Shown: positions 1-8,860, counted from the first letter of the stretch. The stretch: 64,000 nucleotides of DNA from Tundrisphaera sp051175315 (GCF_051175315.1 NZ_CP195100.1:5332001-5396000), one strand, 5' to 3'. The notes: generated from the letters alone by a model not told the origin. A program made the numbers and translations.

Positions 1-141
1 CTGCTCTCGCTGCTGTTCCACGCCGAGCGCGTCGAGGCCGAATGCTACGACCACGAATCCATCGATCGGCTGCATCGGAAGATCCGGGCGATCGGTGCGG
101 CCCTGGTCGATACACGAGGCGAGTCTGATGCCCCCCGATAA
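1..141 (+). CDS. C-terminal fragment of an unidentified protein (5' end outside window)
   Basis: Frame 1 is open from the first base to a TAA at 139-141 and gives 46 residues rich in charged residues (ending ...DTRGESDAPR). The open frame, the codon usage typical of this genome and the tight overlap with the next small gene suggest the tail of a real gene. I do not recognise the family and the fragment shows no motif. Its last 14 bases overlap the start of the small membrane protein at 128-253, which suggests the two are translationally coupled. Confidence 0.5.
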   Translation: MLSLLFHAERVEAECYDHESIDRLHRKIRAIGAALVDTRGESDAPR

Positions 142-253
142 TCGTTGGTCCATCAAGGATTGGATGATCGCGGTCGCCTCGATCGCGATCATCTTCTACA
201 CCGCGGTGGAGTTCTATAAGGGGTACGTCTGGATGGTGAAGGCCGGGTGGTGA
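128..253 (+). CDS. 41-aa single-pass membrane microprotein
   Basis: An ATG at 128 opens a 41-residue frame to TGA at 251-253. The protein begins MPPDNRWSIKDW and has one hydrophobic stretch (about residues 13-24, MIAVASIAIIFY) followed by an aromatic and basic tail ending in KAGW. The start lies inside the last codons of the preceding gene fragment, an arrangement typical of coupled small subunits. I do not recognise the family. A single-span accessory subunit or a membrane anchor for the upstream protein is possible. It could also be a chance frame, but its composition (one clean membrane span, tryptophans at the interfaces) favours a real gene. Confidence 0.5.
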   Translation: MPPDNRWSIKDWMIAVASIAIIFYTAVEFYKGYVWMVKAGW

Positions 254-383
254 CCCGCCTCGCAGCACTCATCTTGCTCGCGGCCACCCTTCGGCCGGGC
301 TCGGCGATTGTGCGGAGGGGCCGGCGCCCGGATAATCGGCGTCCCGACACGCCGCCCCGACCCCTGAATGCGAGAGCCACACG

Positions 384-1499
384 ATGCCCGACCCGCGCTG
401 GGATGTCCTCGCCGAGATCCTGATCGGCCACTCGACGCGACTCCAGGCGGGCGAGTCGGTCCTGATCGAATGCTTCGACCTGGAAGACAGCACCCTGCCG
501 CGCCTGCTGGTCCAGAAGGCCGCCCGGCGGGGGGCCTCAGCCCTGGTCGAGACCAAGGACACGCGGATCACCCGCGAGCTGATCCGCAACGCCTCCGAGG
601 CGCAGATGCGGCTGATCGGCGAGTGCGAGCTGCACCGGATGGGCCGGGTCCAGGCCTACATCGGACTGCGGGGCGCCCGCAACATCAACGAGATGGCCGA
701 CGTCTCGCCCGAGAAGATGAACCTGTACAACACCCACTTCTTCAAGCCGGTCCACATGGACTGCCGGATCCGGAAGACCAAGTGGTGCGTGCTCCGCCTG
801 CCCAACGCCGGGATGGCCCAGCAGGCCGGGATGAGCACCGAGGGGTTCGAGAACTTCTACTTCGACGTCTGCAACCTCGATTATCCCCGGCTGGCCAAGG
901 CCCTCGTCCCGCTGGTCGAGCGGATGCGGGCGGCCAGCGAGGTCCACATCACCGGGCCGGAGACCGACCTCCGGTTCTCAATCGCCGGCATCCCGGTCGT
1001 CCCCTGCTCGGGCGAGATGAACGTCCCCGACGGCGAGGTCTTCACCTCCCCGGTCCGCGACTCGGTCGAGGGGCACGTCCGCTTCAACACCCCCACGGTC
1101 TACCAGGGGACGTCGTTCGACGGCGTGAAGCTGGTCTTCGAGAAGGGGAAGATCGTCGAGGCGGATTGCTCGGGCGGGGATCGCAAGAAGCTCCGGCGGA
1201 TCCTCGACTCCGACGAGGGGGCGTCCTACATCGGCGAGTGGTCGATCGGCTGCAACCCCCGCATCCTCCACCCGATGCGCGACATCCTGTTCGACGAGAA
1301 GATCGCCGGCAGCTTCCACCTGACGCCCGGCAACGCCTACGACGAGGCCGACAACGGCAACCGCTCCAAGGTCCACTGGGACCTCGTCCAGATCCAGCGG
1401 GCCGAGTACGGCGGCGGCACGATCTCGTTCGACGGCGTGCCGATCCGGGTCGACGGCAAGTTCGTCCCGGAGGAACTCCAGAACCTCGACCCCGAATGA
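384..1499 (+). CDS. M29-family metal-dependent aminopeptidase
   Basis: A 371-residue protein of the thermophilic aminopeptidase family (peptidase M29, AmpS/AmpT type). These cytosolic dinuclear-metal enzymes remove N-terminal residues from peptides. The expected metal ligands can be placed: Glu218 in DGEVFTSP, Glu285 in GEWSIG, His312 in FHLTPGNAY, and His331/Asp333 in KVHWDLV. Length matches the family (about 370-410). There is no signal peptide. The start follows a 130-bp non-coding gap, and a perfect 13-bp hairpin lies just past the stop, so the gene is probably transcribed alone. Likely role: peptide turnover. Substrate preference cannot be read from the sequence. Confidence 0.88.
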   Translation: MPDPRWDVLAEILIGHSTRLQAGESVLIECFDLEDSTLPRLLVQKAARRGASALVETKDTRITRELIRNASEAQMRLIGECELHRMGRVQAYIGLRGARNINEMADVSPEKMNLYNTHFFKPVHMDCRIRKTKWCVLRLPNAGMAQQAGMSTEGFENFYFDVCNLDYPRLAKALVPLVERMRAASEVHITGPETDLRFSIAGIPVVPCSGEMNVPDGEVFTSPVRDSVEGHVRFNTPTVYQGTSFDGVKLVFEKGKIVEADCSGGDRKKLRRILDSDEGASYIGEWSIGCNPRILHPMRDILFDEKIAGSFHLTPGNAYDEADNGNRSKVHWDLVQIQRAEYGGGTISFDGVPIRVDGKFVPEELQNLDPE

Positions 1500-1504
1500 A
1501 AGAA

Positions 1505-1537
1505 GGCGGCCCCGGGCTGTTCTCGCCCGGGGCCGCC
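1505..1537. terminator. Hairpin terminator between convergent genes
   Basis: A perfect 13-bp inverted repeat (1505-1517 with 1525-1537) with a 7-base loop starts five bases after the aminopeptidase stop. It has no T-run, as is common in this window. It lies between the + strand aminopeptidase and the - strand giant gene, so it could end transcription from both sides. Confidence 0.75.
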
Positions 1538-1566
1538 CTCGTGGTTTCCTGCCGGATCCGACCCGC

Positions 1567-4500
1567 TCAGAACGAGCGGGGCCGGACCGGGACGGACCGG
1601 GACACGATGGCCGCCCGATTGAGGTTCGGGCCACGCAGGATGGGCACCCCGCCGTTGCCGCCGCCCTGGTTGGGGTTGTTGGAGAGGGTCTCCCCGTTCA
1701 CGCTGACCGGGGCGAACGAGGCGAAGAACGGGGCGGTGGTCAGGTTGCTCCGGACGTCGCCGAAGCGGCGGAATCCGGTGATGACCCCGATCTGGACCCG
1801 GCGGCTGGTGCTCTGCTTGGTCCGGGTCACGCTGCCGTTCAGGATGCTGCGGCGCGGGACGATGTTGGCCAGGTTGATCACGGACGCGTTGCCCGAGGCG
1901 TCGCGGGTGATCGTCATGGTCCCGCCCCGCGTCAGCGAGATGGTGACGAGGTTGCCGTTGGCGTCGAGGTAGCGGAGGCGGTTCCCCTGGCCGATCGTGG
2001 TCAGGTAGTTCTGCCCCGCCACGCCGGTCCCGGTGCCGTCCAGGGGGTTGCCCGACAGGTCCACCAGCGGCAGGCCGACCGAGCCGTTGAGGTTGAGCTG
2101 GTAGAACCGGTTGGCCGGCAGCGTGTCGGCGGTGGTCAGGGTGACGGTGCGGGTCGCCGGATCATAGGTCGCGCCGGTGATGCTCACCGCGTTGCCGGCA
2201 CCTCGGCCCGGGTCGCGGCCCGAGATCGAGACGGCGTAATTGGTCAGCAACTCGGCCCGGGCCCGGTCCATCGCCTCGTTGAAAGTGATGACGAATCCGG
2301 TGATCCCCTGCTTGGTCTGGATTGGGACGATGCTGGAGACCTGCGGGGCGACCGAGTCGCGGTCGGTGTTGACCACGGTGACCACCGCCGAGGCGTTGCC
2401 GAGCGAGGCGTCGCCGCCGGGGTTGGACAGCGTGAGGGCGAAATCCAGATTCTCGCCGATGATCCCGTCATTGAGGACCGGGATGGTGATGGTCTTGCTC
2501 TGCTCCCCTTCGAGGAAGGTGAGCGTGCCCGAGGTCGCGACGTAGTTGACGCCGGCGCGGGCCGTCAGGTCGGAGGTCGCGTACTGGACCGTGACGGTCC
2601 CCTGCGTCCCCAGGACGCGATTCACCGTGAAGGTGATCGAACCGGCATTCTCGTTGACCGAGCCGACCGTGGCCGTCAGCCCGAGCGTGCCCGGCTGGTT
2701 GAATCCGGGGAAGCTCGACGTGGCCGAGTTGTTGGCCGGGTCCGGGTCGAAGTTGTCGGAGGTGACCGACGCCGAGTTGACGATCGGGCCGACCGAGGTC
2801 GGGGCCACGATCAAGGTCAGGATTGCCGAGGCGCCCGGGGCGAGGTCGCCCGGGTTGAAGGTCAGCACGCCGACCCCGCCGACCGTCCCCTGGCTGACGA
2901 ACACGCCGAGCAGGCGGGCGTTGGCCGGCAGGATGTCGGTCACGACGACGTTGGTAGCCGTCGCGGGGCCGTTGTTGGCGACGATCACGGTGTAGGTGGA
3001 CGGGTCGCCCACCAGCACCGGCGCCGAGGAGACCGTGCTGGTGATCGCCAGGTCGGCGGGGGCCACCACGGTGCTGGACGACGCGACGTTATCCGACCGG
3101 TCGGGCTCGTAGCCGTTGGTGGCCACGGCGACGCTGTTGGTCAGCACACCGGATCGGGCCGGCAGGACGGTGATCGTGACGTCCCGCTGCTCGCCGGGTT
3201 GGAGCGTGCCGAGGCTCACGGTCAGGCTGTTGCCGCTGATCGTGTAGCTGGCCCCGTCCGGGACGACGACCCCGGCGAACGAGGCGATCTGACCCAGGTT
3301 GTCGTTGAGCGTCACGTCCTGGGCCGCGCCCACGCCGGTGTTGAAGACCCGGAACGTGTAGGAGGTCGGGGCGTTCAGGGCGATCGGCCCGGTCGGGCTG
3401 ATGATCGACACGCTCAGGGCGGACGGGCTCACCGAGACCGCCGTGCTGGCGGTCAGATCCTCCGGCGTGCGGTCGATCTGTGCCGTATTGGCGATCGTCG
3501 CCGTGGCGGTGAACATGCCGGCGACCGTGGGGATGAACCTCAATGTGACCGTCACCTGCCCGCCGTCCGCCAACTCGTTGAAGGTCACGGTGGACCCATC
3601 GGCCGAAATCGTCCCGATGCCGCCGACGCTCAGGCTCCCCGAATCGAAGACCATGCCCGCCGGTGCGGCAAAGTTGAGCACCGCGGCGGTCGCGGAGAAC
3701 GGCCCGGCGTTGGCTACGAGGATCTTGAATTCCAGGGGGCTGCCGATCAGCGCCGGGGCCGGCGATGCGGCCAGGGTTACCGACAGGTCGGCCGCCTCCA
3801 GGACGGTGATCGAGGCGGGCGGAGTGGTGTTGTTGGACGGGTCGGGGTCGGCCTGGCCGGTGCCATCGAAGACGGTGGCCTGGCTGGTGAACGTGCCGAC
3901 CTCGCCGGCCGTGCCCCGGATGGAGACGGTCCTCGAGAAATTCGCGCTGGGGAAGTTGCCCAGGTCGAAGGTGAGGGTGTTGCCCGACCGGGTGAAGGGG
4001 GCGTCCGCGGTCACGTTGATGATGCTGGCCGGGAGGTCGATCGTGAACCGGGCGTCGGCCGCGATGCTCGGGCCGGCGTTCAGGACCGTCACCGCGAAGA
4101 TCACGTCCTCGCCGATGGCGAGTTCCTCGGGGACCGGCGTGAGGAAGATCTGGAGGTCCGAGCTGAGCCCGATGGTCGGGCTGGTCAGCGTCGAGACGTT
4201 GTTCAGGAAGTTCGGCTCGTACTGGCGGGCGAAGATCCCGTTGATGAACGCCCGGCCGTAGGCCGAGGCCGTGTTGGTGAGCTGGACGCCGGACGTCCGG
4301 GGCCGCACCACGATCTGCACGTCGGTGAACAGGCCCGGCCCGATGTTGGGGATCGACAGGGTGATGTTGGTCACCGCCCCCAGCGTCTGGGGCGCGGCAT
4401 TGCCGATCTGGTAGGAGACCGGCGTGACGTTGGAGGGCAACGTCTCGAACAGCTGGATGTTCGTCGAGGTGCTGACCCCGAGGTTGCGGATCCGGATGGT

Positions 4501-6282
4501 GTAGGTGTAGTCCTGGCCGATCAGGGGGACCTGCGGGGTGGCGGTCGTCGTCACCTCCAGGTCGGGGTTCAGGGCCTCGGCCACGACCAGGCTCTGCGAG
4601 AACTGGGAGGTGCCCGGAGTCGCGCCGATCCGCGTGACGGTCGCCGTGATCGAATCCCCGAGGTTCGCCAGCAAGGGGGTGACGAAGTCGAAGGGGATGG
4701 TCAACGTCGGCGTGTTGCCGCTCTGGGCGTCGATGAAGAGCTGGCCCAGCGGGGTCGTCCCGTCCAGGCCCGAGCGGGCCGCCGACGTGTTGGTGAAGAA
4801 CTGGATCAGATACGGCGTGTTGACCGCCCCCTGGAACGTCCCCGCGACGTGGGTCACGGTCGAGGAGGCCTCGGCGACCGCGAGCAGGGGGGCCGTGATC
4901 CCGGCGTTGCCGTTGTTGGTCAGCACGATCCCCCGGCCGTTGTAGACCGCATCGCCCGATGCCCGGGCGACGTTGGAGTAGATCGAGTTGGACAGGATCA
5001 GGGACCCGGGGGAGGTCGACGTGGTCCCGCCGTCGACGACGACGCCCGCCCCGAGGTTGAAGGCGATGATGTTGCCGGGGTCGGTGGGCGAGGGCAGGAC
5101 CTGCTCGGCGGCGCCGAGGAAGTTGCCGATGAAGACCGAGGGGGCCGTGTTGAGCAGCCGGATCCCGCCGAAGCCGGCGGCGCTGCCGTTGCCCAGGGCC
5201 GTCCCGTCGCTCTTGATGCCGATCGAGTTGTTGTAGATCTGGGTGGTGGTCGTCGTCGCGCCCTGGACGAAGATCCCGGCCAGCGTGTTTCCGGAGATCA
5301 GGTTGCCTTCCGGATCATTGATGCCGCCGATCAGGGTGCCGGTCGGGCCCGTGACGTAGATGCCATATTGAGCGTTCGGGATGGCGGCCAGGCCGGCGGC
5401 GTTGGTCCCGATGTAGTTGCCCGAGACCGTGTTGTTGTTGGCCGTGGTCGCGGCGATGTTGATCCCGGTGGAGTTGCCGGAGATGACGTTGGCCTCGCCG
5501 GCCAGGCCCGTGCCGATGCGATTGCTCTGCGAGGCGACGTCCACCCCGACCGGGGTGTTCGCCGCCGGCGGGAGGGCCGCCGTCCCCGCGGCATTGATGC
5601 CGATGAAGTTGTTGCGGAGGGTCGTGTTGTTCGCCGTGGCCCCGATCGAGACCTGGGCCAGTTGATTGCCCGTGATCACGTTCCGGTTGACCCGGTTGTT
5701 CGCGGTGTCGTCGGCGAGGCCGATCAGGTTGTTGATCCCGACCACCTGGATGCCGTTGGCCCCGTTGCCCAGGGCCGCGACGCCGTCCCGGCCGGTCCCG
5801 ATGTAGCAGCCGATGATCGTGTTGCCGGTCCCCAGCAGGGCGATCCCGCTCCCCCGGAACCGGTTGATCGCCAGGTTGCTGATCGTCGCCCCCGTGGCGG
5901 TCACGTTCAGGCCGTTGCCGCCGGTCAGCAACGCCCCGCTGATCTCCACCCGGGTGGTGTCGTTCGGATCGGGCGTGGCATCGTTGGGGATGGTCCCGTC
6001 CACGATGAGGTTGGCCCGGTCGATGTTGGGCAGCTGGCTGGCCGGCGTGATCGTCTGCGATGACGTCAGGTCGAAGACGATCCGGTCGATCTGGCTCCCG
6101 GTGCTGGCGTTCGCATCGAGGATCGCCTGCCGCAGGGAGAAGGGCCCGCTGTCATTCGTGTTGGACACCGTGAAGACCGCCATCAGGAGGCGATCCTCGC
6201 ACTGCTCCAGGGAGAGCCGGCGCGGCCCCGGGCGGGAATGCCGCCTCGCGAACAGTCCGGCCGAGCCACGTCGTCGTTTCAT
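1567..6282 (-). CDS. Giant surface protein: beta-helix, DUF11 repeats, Calx-beta, Ig-like
   Basis: A 1571-residue predicted extracellular protein. I start it at ATG 6282 (MKRRRGSAGL) because the N-terminus is strongly basic and is followed by LEQCEDRLLMA (residues 25-35), an N-terminal motif recurring in large planctomycete surface proteins; the frame stays open further upstream but without such a signal. Order seen: Asn/Gly-rich parallel beta-helix repeats (about 36-520; recurrent NxIxGNxIG patterns, with VSNTNDSGPFSLRQAI at the start); several DUF11-type repeats (about 570-1190) of the ADLSVTL...VANAGPxxA kind; a Calx-beta domain (about 1200-1300); an SbsA-like Ig domain (about 1305-1410; ITFNEAMD); and a basic C-terminal tail. 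Likely adhesin or envelope-layer component; the ligand is unknown. A TTGACA-type promoter lies upstream. Confidence 0.85.
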   Translation of the reverse strand: MKRRRGSAGLFARRHSRPGPRRLSLEQCEDRLLMAVFTVSNTNDSGPFSLRQAILDANASTGSQIDRIVFDLTSSQTITPASQLPNIDRANLIVDGTIPNDATPDPNDTTRVEISGALLTGGNGLNVTATGATISNLAINRFRGSGIALLGTGNTIIGCYIGTGRDGVAALGNGANGIQVVGINNLIGLADDTANNRVNRNVITGNQLAQVSIGATANNTTLRNNFIGINAAGTAALPPAANTPVGVDVASQSNRIGTGLAGEANVISGNSTGINIAATTANNNTVSGNYIGTNAAGLAAIPNAQYGIYVTGPTGTLIGGINDPEGNLISGNTLAGIFVQGATTTTTQIYNNSIGIKSDGTALGNGSAAGFGGIRLLNTAPSVFIGNFLGAAEQVLPSPTDPGNIIAFNLGAGVVVDGGTTSTSPGSLILSNSIYSNVARASGDAVYNGRGIVLTNNGNAGITAPLLAVAEASSTVTHVAGTFQGAVNTPYLIQFFTNTSAARSGLDGTTPLGQLFIDAQSGNTPTLTIPFDFVTPLLANLGDSITATVTRIGATPGTSQFSQSLVVAEALNPDLEVTTTATPQVPLIGQDYTYTIRIRNLGVSTSTNIQLFETLPSNVTPVSYQIGNAAPQTLGAVTNITLSIPNIGPGLFTDVQIVVRPRTSGVQLTNTASAYGRAFINGIFARQYEPNFLNNVSTLTSPTIGLSSDLQIFLTPVPEELAIGEDVIFAVTVLNAGPSIAADARFTIDLPASIINVTADAPFTRSGNTLTFDLGNFPSANFSRTVSIRGTAGEVGTFTSQATVFDGTGQADPDPSNNTTPPASITVLEAADLSVTLAASPAPALIGSPLEFKILVANAGPFSATAAVLNFAAPAGMVFDSGSLSVGGIGTISADGSTVTFNELADGGQVTVTLRFIPTVAGMFTATATIANTAQIDRTPEDLTASTAVSVSPSALSVSIISPTGPIALNAPTSYTFRVFNTGVGAAQDVTLNDNLGQIASFAGVVVPDGASYTISGNSLTVSLGTLQPGEQRDVTITVLPARSGVLTNSVAVATNGYEPDRSDNVASSSTVVAPADLAITSTVSSAPVLVGDPSTYTVIVANNGPATATNVVVTDILPANARLLGVFVSQGTVGGVGVLTFNPGDLAPGASAILTLIVAPTSVGPIVNSASVTSDNFDPDPANNSATSSFPGFNQPGTLGLTATVGSVNENAGSITFTVNRVLGTQGTVTVQYATSDLTARAGVNYVATSGTLTFLEGEQSKTITIPVLNDGIIGENLDFALTLSNPGGDASLGNASAVVTVVNTDRDSVAPQVSSIVPIQTKQGITGFVITFNEAMDRARAELLTNYAVSISGRDPGRGAGNAVSITGATYDPATRTVTLTTADTLPANRFYQLNLNGSVGLPLVDLSGNPLDGTGTGVAGQNYLTTIGQGNRLRYLDANGNLVTISLTRGGTMTITRDASGNASVINLANIVPRRSILNGSVTRTKQSTSRRVQIGVITGFRRFGDVRSNLTTAPFFASFAPVSVNGETLSNNPNQGGGNGGVPILRGPNLNRAAIVSRSVPVRPRSF

Positions 6283-6376
6283 GGATCCGATCTCCACCGG
6301 CGAGTCGCGGACCGGGTCCGGTCGGCCGGGATGATTGCGGGGATGGTAATGGCAATCTGGGCAGAATATTAAAGAC

Positions 6377-6404
6377 AGTTTACCCGCGGGCCAACGCTTG
6401 TCAA
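6377..6404 (-). promoter_or_regulatory. Candidate sigma70-like promoter of the giant surface-protein gene
   Basis: On the minus strand a consensus -35 TTGACA (6404-6399) is followed after 16 bases by TAAACT (6382-6377). A T-run lies directly upstream of the -35, as in an UP element. The predicted start site is near 6370, giving a leader of about 90 bases before the ATG at 6282. This is one of the few AT-rich patches in the area. Confidence 0.5.
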
Positions 6405-6984
6405 AAAAACACCTCGCATCGCGTCGCCCGATCATCAGGGACAATCGAATGTGCAAAGCATTCCAACGAAAGGCATGTGTTGGATTGGGATGATTCTGCT
6501 CATTCCAATGCATGCTTGCAATCAAAAAGATAGCTGTTTCGCGAAATCAACATGCCCGGGGCGTGGATGGGGCGGGTGGGATCGTCGCATCGTGGCGGAT
6601 CCAATGAGCGTTGGCGTGGGCCCGGCGTGCAGCCGCTCGATTCCCGGGCGGTGTGCGCCGAAAGGCGAGCCGGTGCGGTCGGGGAGCCAGGATGTTGTAT
6701 TTCTTGGCACAATCGCTCACACTGGAGGCGTCACCCCAACGATGGTGCGCGCGGGCCCCGGCCCGGGCGCGATGAGATCGGGGTCCTCTCCGCTTGCGTG
6801 GGCATGGCCGGCGTCTGCTGGTTCGGTCGCATTGTAGGGTCGTGCCTCGCGGCCTCGAGCCGGGCACCGTCCGCGACCATGCCCACGCAAGCGAAGACGA
6901 TCGGCCGCGACAGGCCCCCGGCCCCGCCGGCAGCCGGGGCGGCGACGCCGCGATACATGATCTGCGACCCGGCATCGAGGCCCC
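6405..6984. other. Non-coding stretch between divergent genes
   Basis: About 580 bases separate the promoter of the minus-strand giant gene from the channel gene. Short frames here have no coding character. The stretch is AT-rich from 6420 to 6550 and GC-rich afterwards. Its only distinct structure is the inverted-repeat element at 6784-6900. I see no tRNA-like fold and no clear promoter for the channel gene. Confidence 0.6.
6784..6900. repeat. 117-bp element bounded by 24-bp inverted repeats
   Basis: Bases 6784-6807 are the reverse complement of 6877-6900 at 22 of 24 positions, including a perfect 17-bp block (6791-6807 with 6877-6893). The 69-base interior holds a smaller hairpin around GTGCC...GGCAC. 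No target-site duplication is evident. It could be a miniature transposable element, or a long stem-loop acting in the leader of the channel gene 84 bp downstream. It was found by reading the sequence; other copies would have to be sought elsewhere in the genome. Confidence 0.6.
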
Positions 6985-8163
6985 ATGAAACGTAGTCGGA
7001 AGTCGAGAGTCCCTTCCGTCGAGCAGCTCCGCGCGGCCCTCTCCCAGCCCGACCTCGCCCACAAGGTCTGGGCCGCGATCCGACGCAATCAGGTCCTCCG
7101 GCTCATGGCGGCCATGTCGATCCTCTGGATCCTGGGGGCGATCGGCATCGGCCTGGCCGAGGGCAAGGACAACCCGGACTTCAACACCTGGACCGAGTCC
7201 TTCTGGAACGTCTGGGTGATGCTGTTCAGCGGCCTGGAAAATCCGCCCCAGACGGCGATCGGCCGCCTGATCTCGATGCTGTTGCTGGGCCTGGGCGTCG
7301 GCCTGGTGGGCCTGTTCACCGGCTCGGTGGCGTCGATCCTGATCGACCAGAATATGCGGAGGAACGAAGTGGCCAATTTCGAGATGGACGATCACCTGGT
7401 CCTGTGCAACTGGGGCCCGCGCGGGCTGGAATGGATCCGCGAGGTCCACAGCAAGATCATCCAGGACAAGCGGCCCGTGGTCATCATCCACGACAGCCCC
7501 GAGGAGATCGACCTCCCCGACAAGCAGGATGATGCGGCCTTCAACGACGTCTACATCGTCAAGGGCGACCCCACCAACGAGGTGATCCTCCGCCGCGCCA
7601 GGGTCCCCAAGGCCCACTCCGTCGTGATCCTCTCCGACGCGAGGCAGGGGGAGCACACCGACGGCAAGACGATCCTGACGTGCATCGCCATCCGCAATAT
7701 CTGCCGGGGGGAGGCCGTCCCCAACGTCTCCGTCGAATGCCACAACGTCAATAATCGCCATCATCTCATGAAAGCGGGTGCAGACGAGATCATCTCATCG
7801 GATGAGCTGGGATTGCGCCTGCTGGCGCGATCCGCATTATTCCACGGCATGACCCAGGTCTATCAGGAATTGCTGACGGTCGGGCGCGATGCCAATGAGA
7901 TGTATCTCTATCCGATCCCGAAAAGCCTGGTGGGCCGCGATTTCGCCGAGATCGCCAGCATGTTCGTCCGCAATCGGGATGACAAGCGTTCCTGCCTCCT
8001 GATCGGCATCCAGCGCGGCGACGAGATGAACCTCAACCCGGTCGGCAAGGAGTCCGGGCCCCTCGCCAAGGGGGACCAGCTCATCCTCCTGAGCCGCGTC
8101 TTCCTGTCGCGCAACCAGCCCCTGCCGACCATCCCCCCCATCGAGCCCGATCCCGAAGAATGA
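6985..8163 (+). CDS. Two-TM ion channel with RCK/TrkA domains (CASTOR/POLLUX-like)
   Basis: A 392-residue membrane protein. Two transmembrane helices (about 37-58 and 92-121) flank a pore-helix region (about 68-90), followed by a Rossmann-type RCK/TrkA-N domain (from about 136; nucleotide-loop motif VLCNWGPRGLEW) and a RCK-C-like region near 300-375. This is the layout of RCK-gated potassium channels and of the plant CASTOR/POLLUX group. The filter position reads FSGLENPP instead of TVGYGD, so potassium selectivity should not be assumed. Its role is probably ion homeostasis gated by a cytosolic ligand. It stands alone: divergent from the giant surface gene and followed by a hairpin and a new promoter. 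Confidence 0.82.
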   Translation: MKRSRKSRVPSVEQLRAALSQPDLAHKVWAAIRRNQVLRLMAAMSILWILGAIGIGLAEGKDNPDFNTWTESFWNVWVMLFSGLENPPQTAIGRLISMLLLGLGVGLVGLFTGSVASILIDQNMRRNEVANFEMDDHLVLCNWGPRGLEWIREVHSKIIQDKRPVVIIHDSPEEIDLPDKQDDAAFNDVYIVKGDPTNEVILRRARVPKAHSVVILSDARQGEHTDGKTILTCIAIRNICRGEAVPNVSVECHNVNNRHHLMKAGADEIISSDELGLRLLARSALFHGMTQVYQELLTVGRDANEMYLYPIPKSLVGRDFAEIASMFVRNRDDKRSCLLIGIQRGDEMNLNPVGKESGPLAKGDQLILLSRVFLSRNQPLPTIPPIEPDPEE

Positions 8164-8248
8164 TCGCGGCCGCCGCGGGGCCGCCATGCCCGGCGATGAT
8201 CGGTGTTCCTTCCTGCCCCCCCGACTGATGTTTGACGATTGTGGCGGC

Positions 8249-8270
8249 ATCATCGCATCATGACGATGAT
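8249..8270 (+). terminator. Weak hairpin downstream of the channel gene
   Basis: A 7-bp inverted repeat (8249-8255 with 8264-8270; ATCATCG/CGATGAT) with an 8-base loop lies 85 bases past the channel stop. It is modest in strength and lacks a T-run, so a regulatory palindrome is an alternative reading. Confidence 0.3.
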
Positions 8271-8280
8271 AGGGGCGGAA

Positions 8281-8321
8281 TATTCATGACATGCACAGCG
8301 AGTGGATTGCATTATTCATGA
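8281..8321 (+). promoter_or_regulatory. Paired direct repeats, candidate operator
   Basis: TATTCATGA occurs at 8281-8289 and again at 8313-8321, 32 bases start to start, close to three helical turns. Each copy contains the palindrome TCATGA. The second copy lies in the spacer of the candidate promoter at 8307-8335, so a bound protein would control the gene at 8381. Confidence 0.35.
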
Positions 8322-8335
8322 TCTAGGGATAAATT
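8307..8335 (+). promoter_or_regulatory. Candidate sigma70-like promoter for the 8381 gene
   Basis: TTGCAT (8307-8312), 17-base spacer, TAAATT (8330-8335), in a strikingly AT-rich patch. The predicted start site is near 8342, giving a leader of about 40 bases. Confidence 0.45.
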
Positions 8336-8380
8336 GTAGTCAATTCAATTCGCCTGCGTCATCATATTGGAGAGTTTGAG

Positions 8381-8860
8381 ATGGCACGTTCGCGCCCCTC
8401 CAAGGCCGAAGCGGTCGAGGCCGACGTCCCCGAGGTCGAGGAGCCGGAGGTCGACGACTCGGACGATGAAGGCGATGCCGATCCCGCGGGCTCGGCCGGG
8501 GGCCGGCCGATGTCCAAGGCCAAGGCGGCCCGCTCCGCGATCGAGCGGGGGATCGAGTCGCCGCAGGAGGCCAGCGAGTTCATCCTCCGGGAATACGGGA
8601 TCGTCATGGCCCCGCAGCATTTCTCGGCGGTGAAGTCCCAGCTCCGCAAGAAGGAGCGGGAGGCCGAGGAGGCCGGACGTCCCGGCACGCCGCCCCGCCG
8701 CGGACGCCGCCCCGCCCTCGATTCCTACCTCGCCCCGCCCCCGCGGCAGCCCGCGTCGGCCGTCGAGACGGACCTCCTCGACGCGATCGAGGCCATCAAG
8801 CCGCTCGTCGCATCGCTGGGCGCGGAGAAGGTCAAGCGGATCGTCGAATTGCTGGGCTGA
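8381..8860 (+). CDS. Small charged conserved hypothetical protein
   Basis: A 159-residue soluble protein. Residues 1-40 are highly acidic and Ala/Pro-rich (disordered). Residues about 43-95 form the only folded-looking part (SKAKAARSAIERGI, EASEFILREYGI, FSAVKSQLRKKE), a helical, helix-turn-helix-like segment. After a basic Pro/Arg linker (about 98-112) there is a C-terminal amphipathic helix (AIEAIKPLVASL...VKRIVELLG). The pattern suggests a small nucleic-acid-binding or regulatory protein, but that is inference; I do not recognise a named family. The start is preceded by GGAGAG at a workable distance, and a good promoter with paired direct repeats lies upstream, implying regulated expression. 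Confidence 0.7.
   Translation: MARSRPSKAEAVEADVPEVEEPEVDDSDDEGDADPAGSAGGRPMSKAKAARSAIERGIESPQEASEFILREYGIVMAPQHFSAVKSQLRKKEREAEEAGRPGTPPRRGRRPALDSYLAPPPRQPASAVETDLLDAIEAIKPLVASLGAEKVKRIVELLG

Noticed and set aside
3199..6063. Long open frame (954 codons) on the + strand opposite the giant surface gene
   Set aside because: It is the mirror of a GC-rich coding frame; its product is Asp/Arg/Gly-rich without domains, while the minus-strand product has clear DUF11 and beta-helix repeats.
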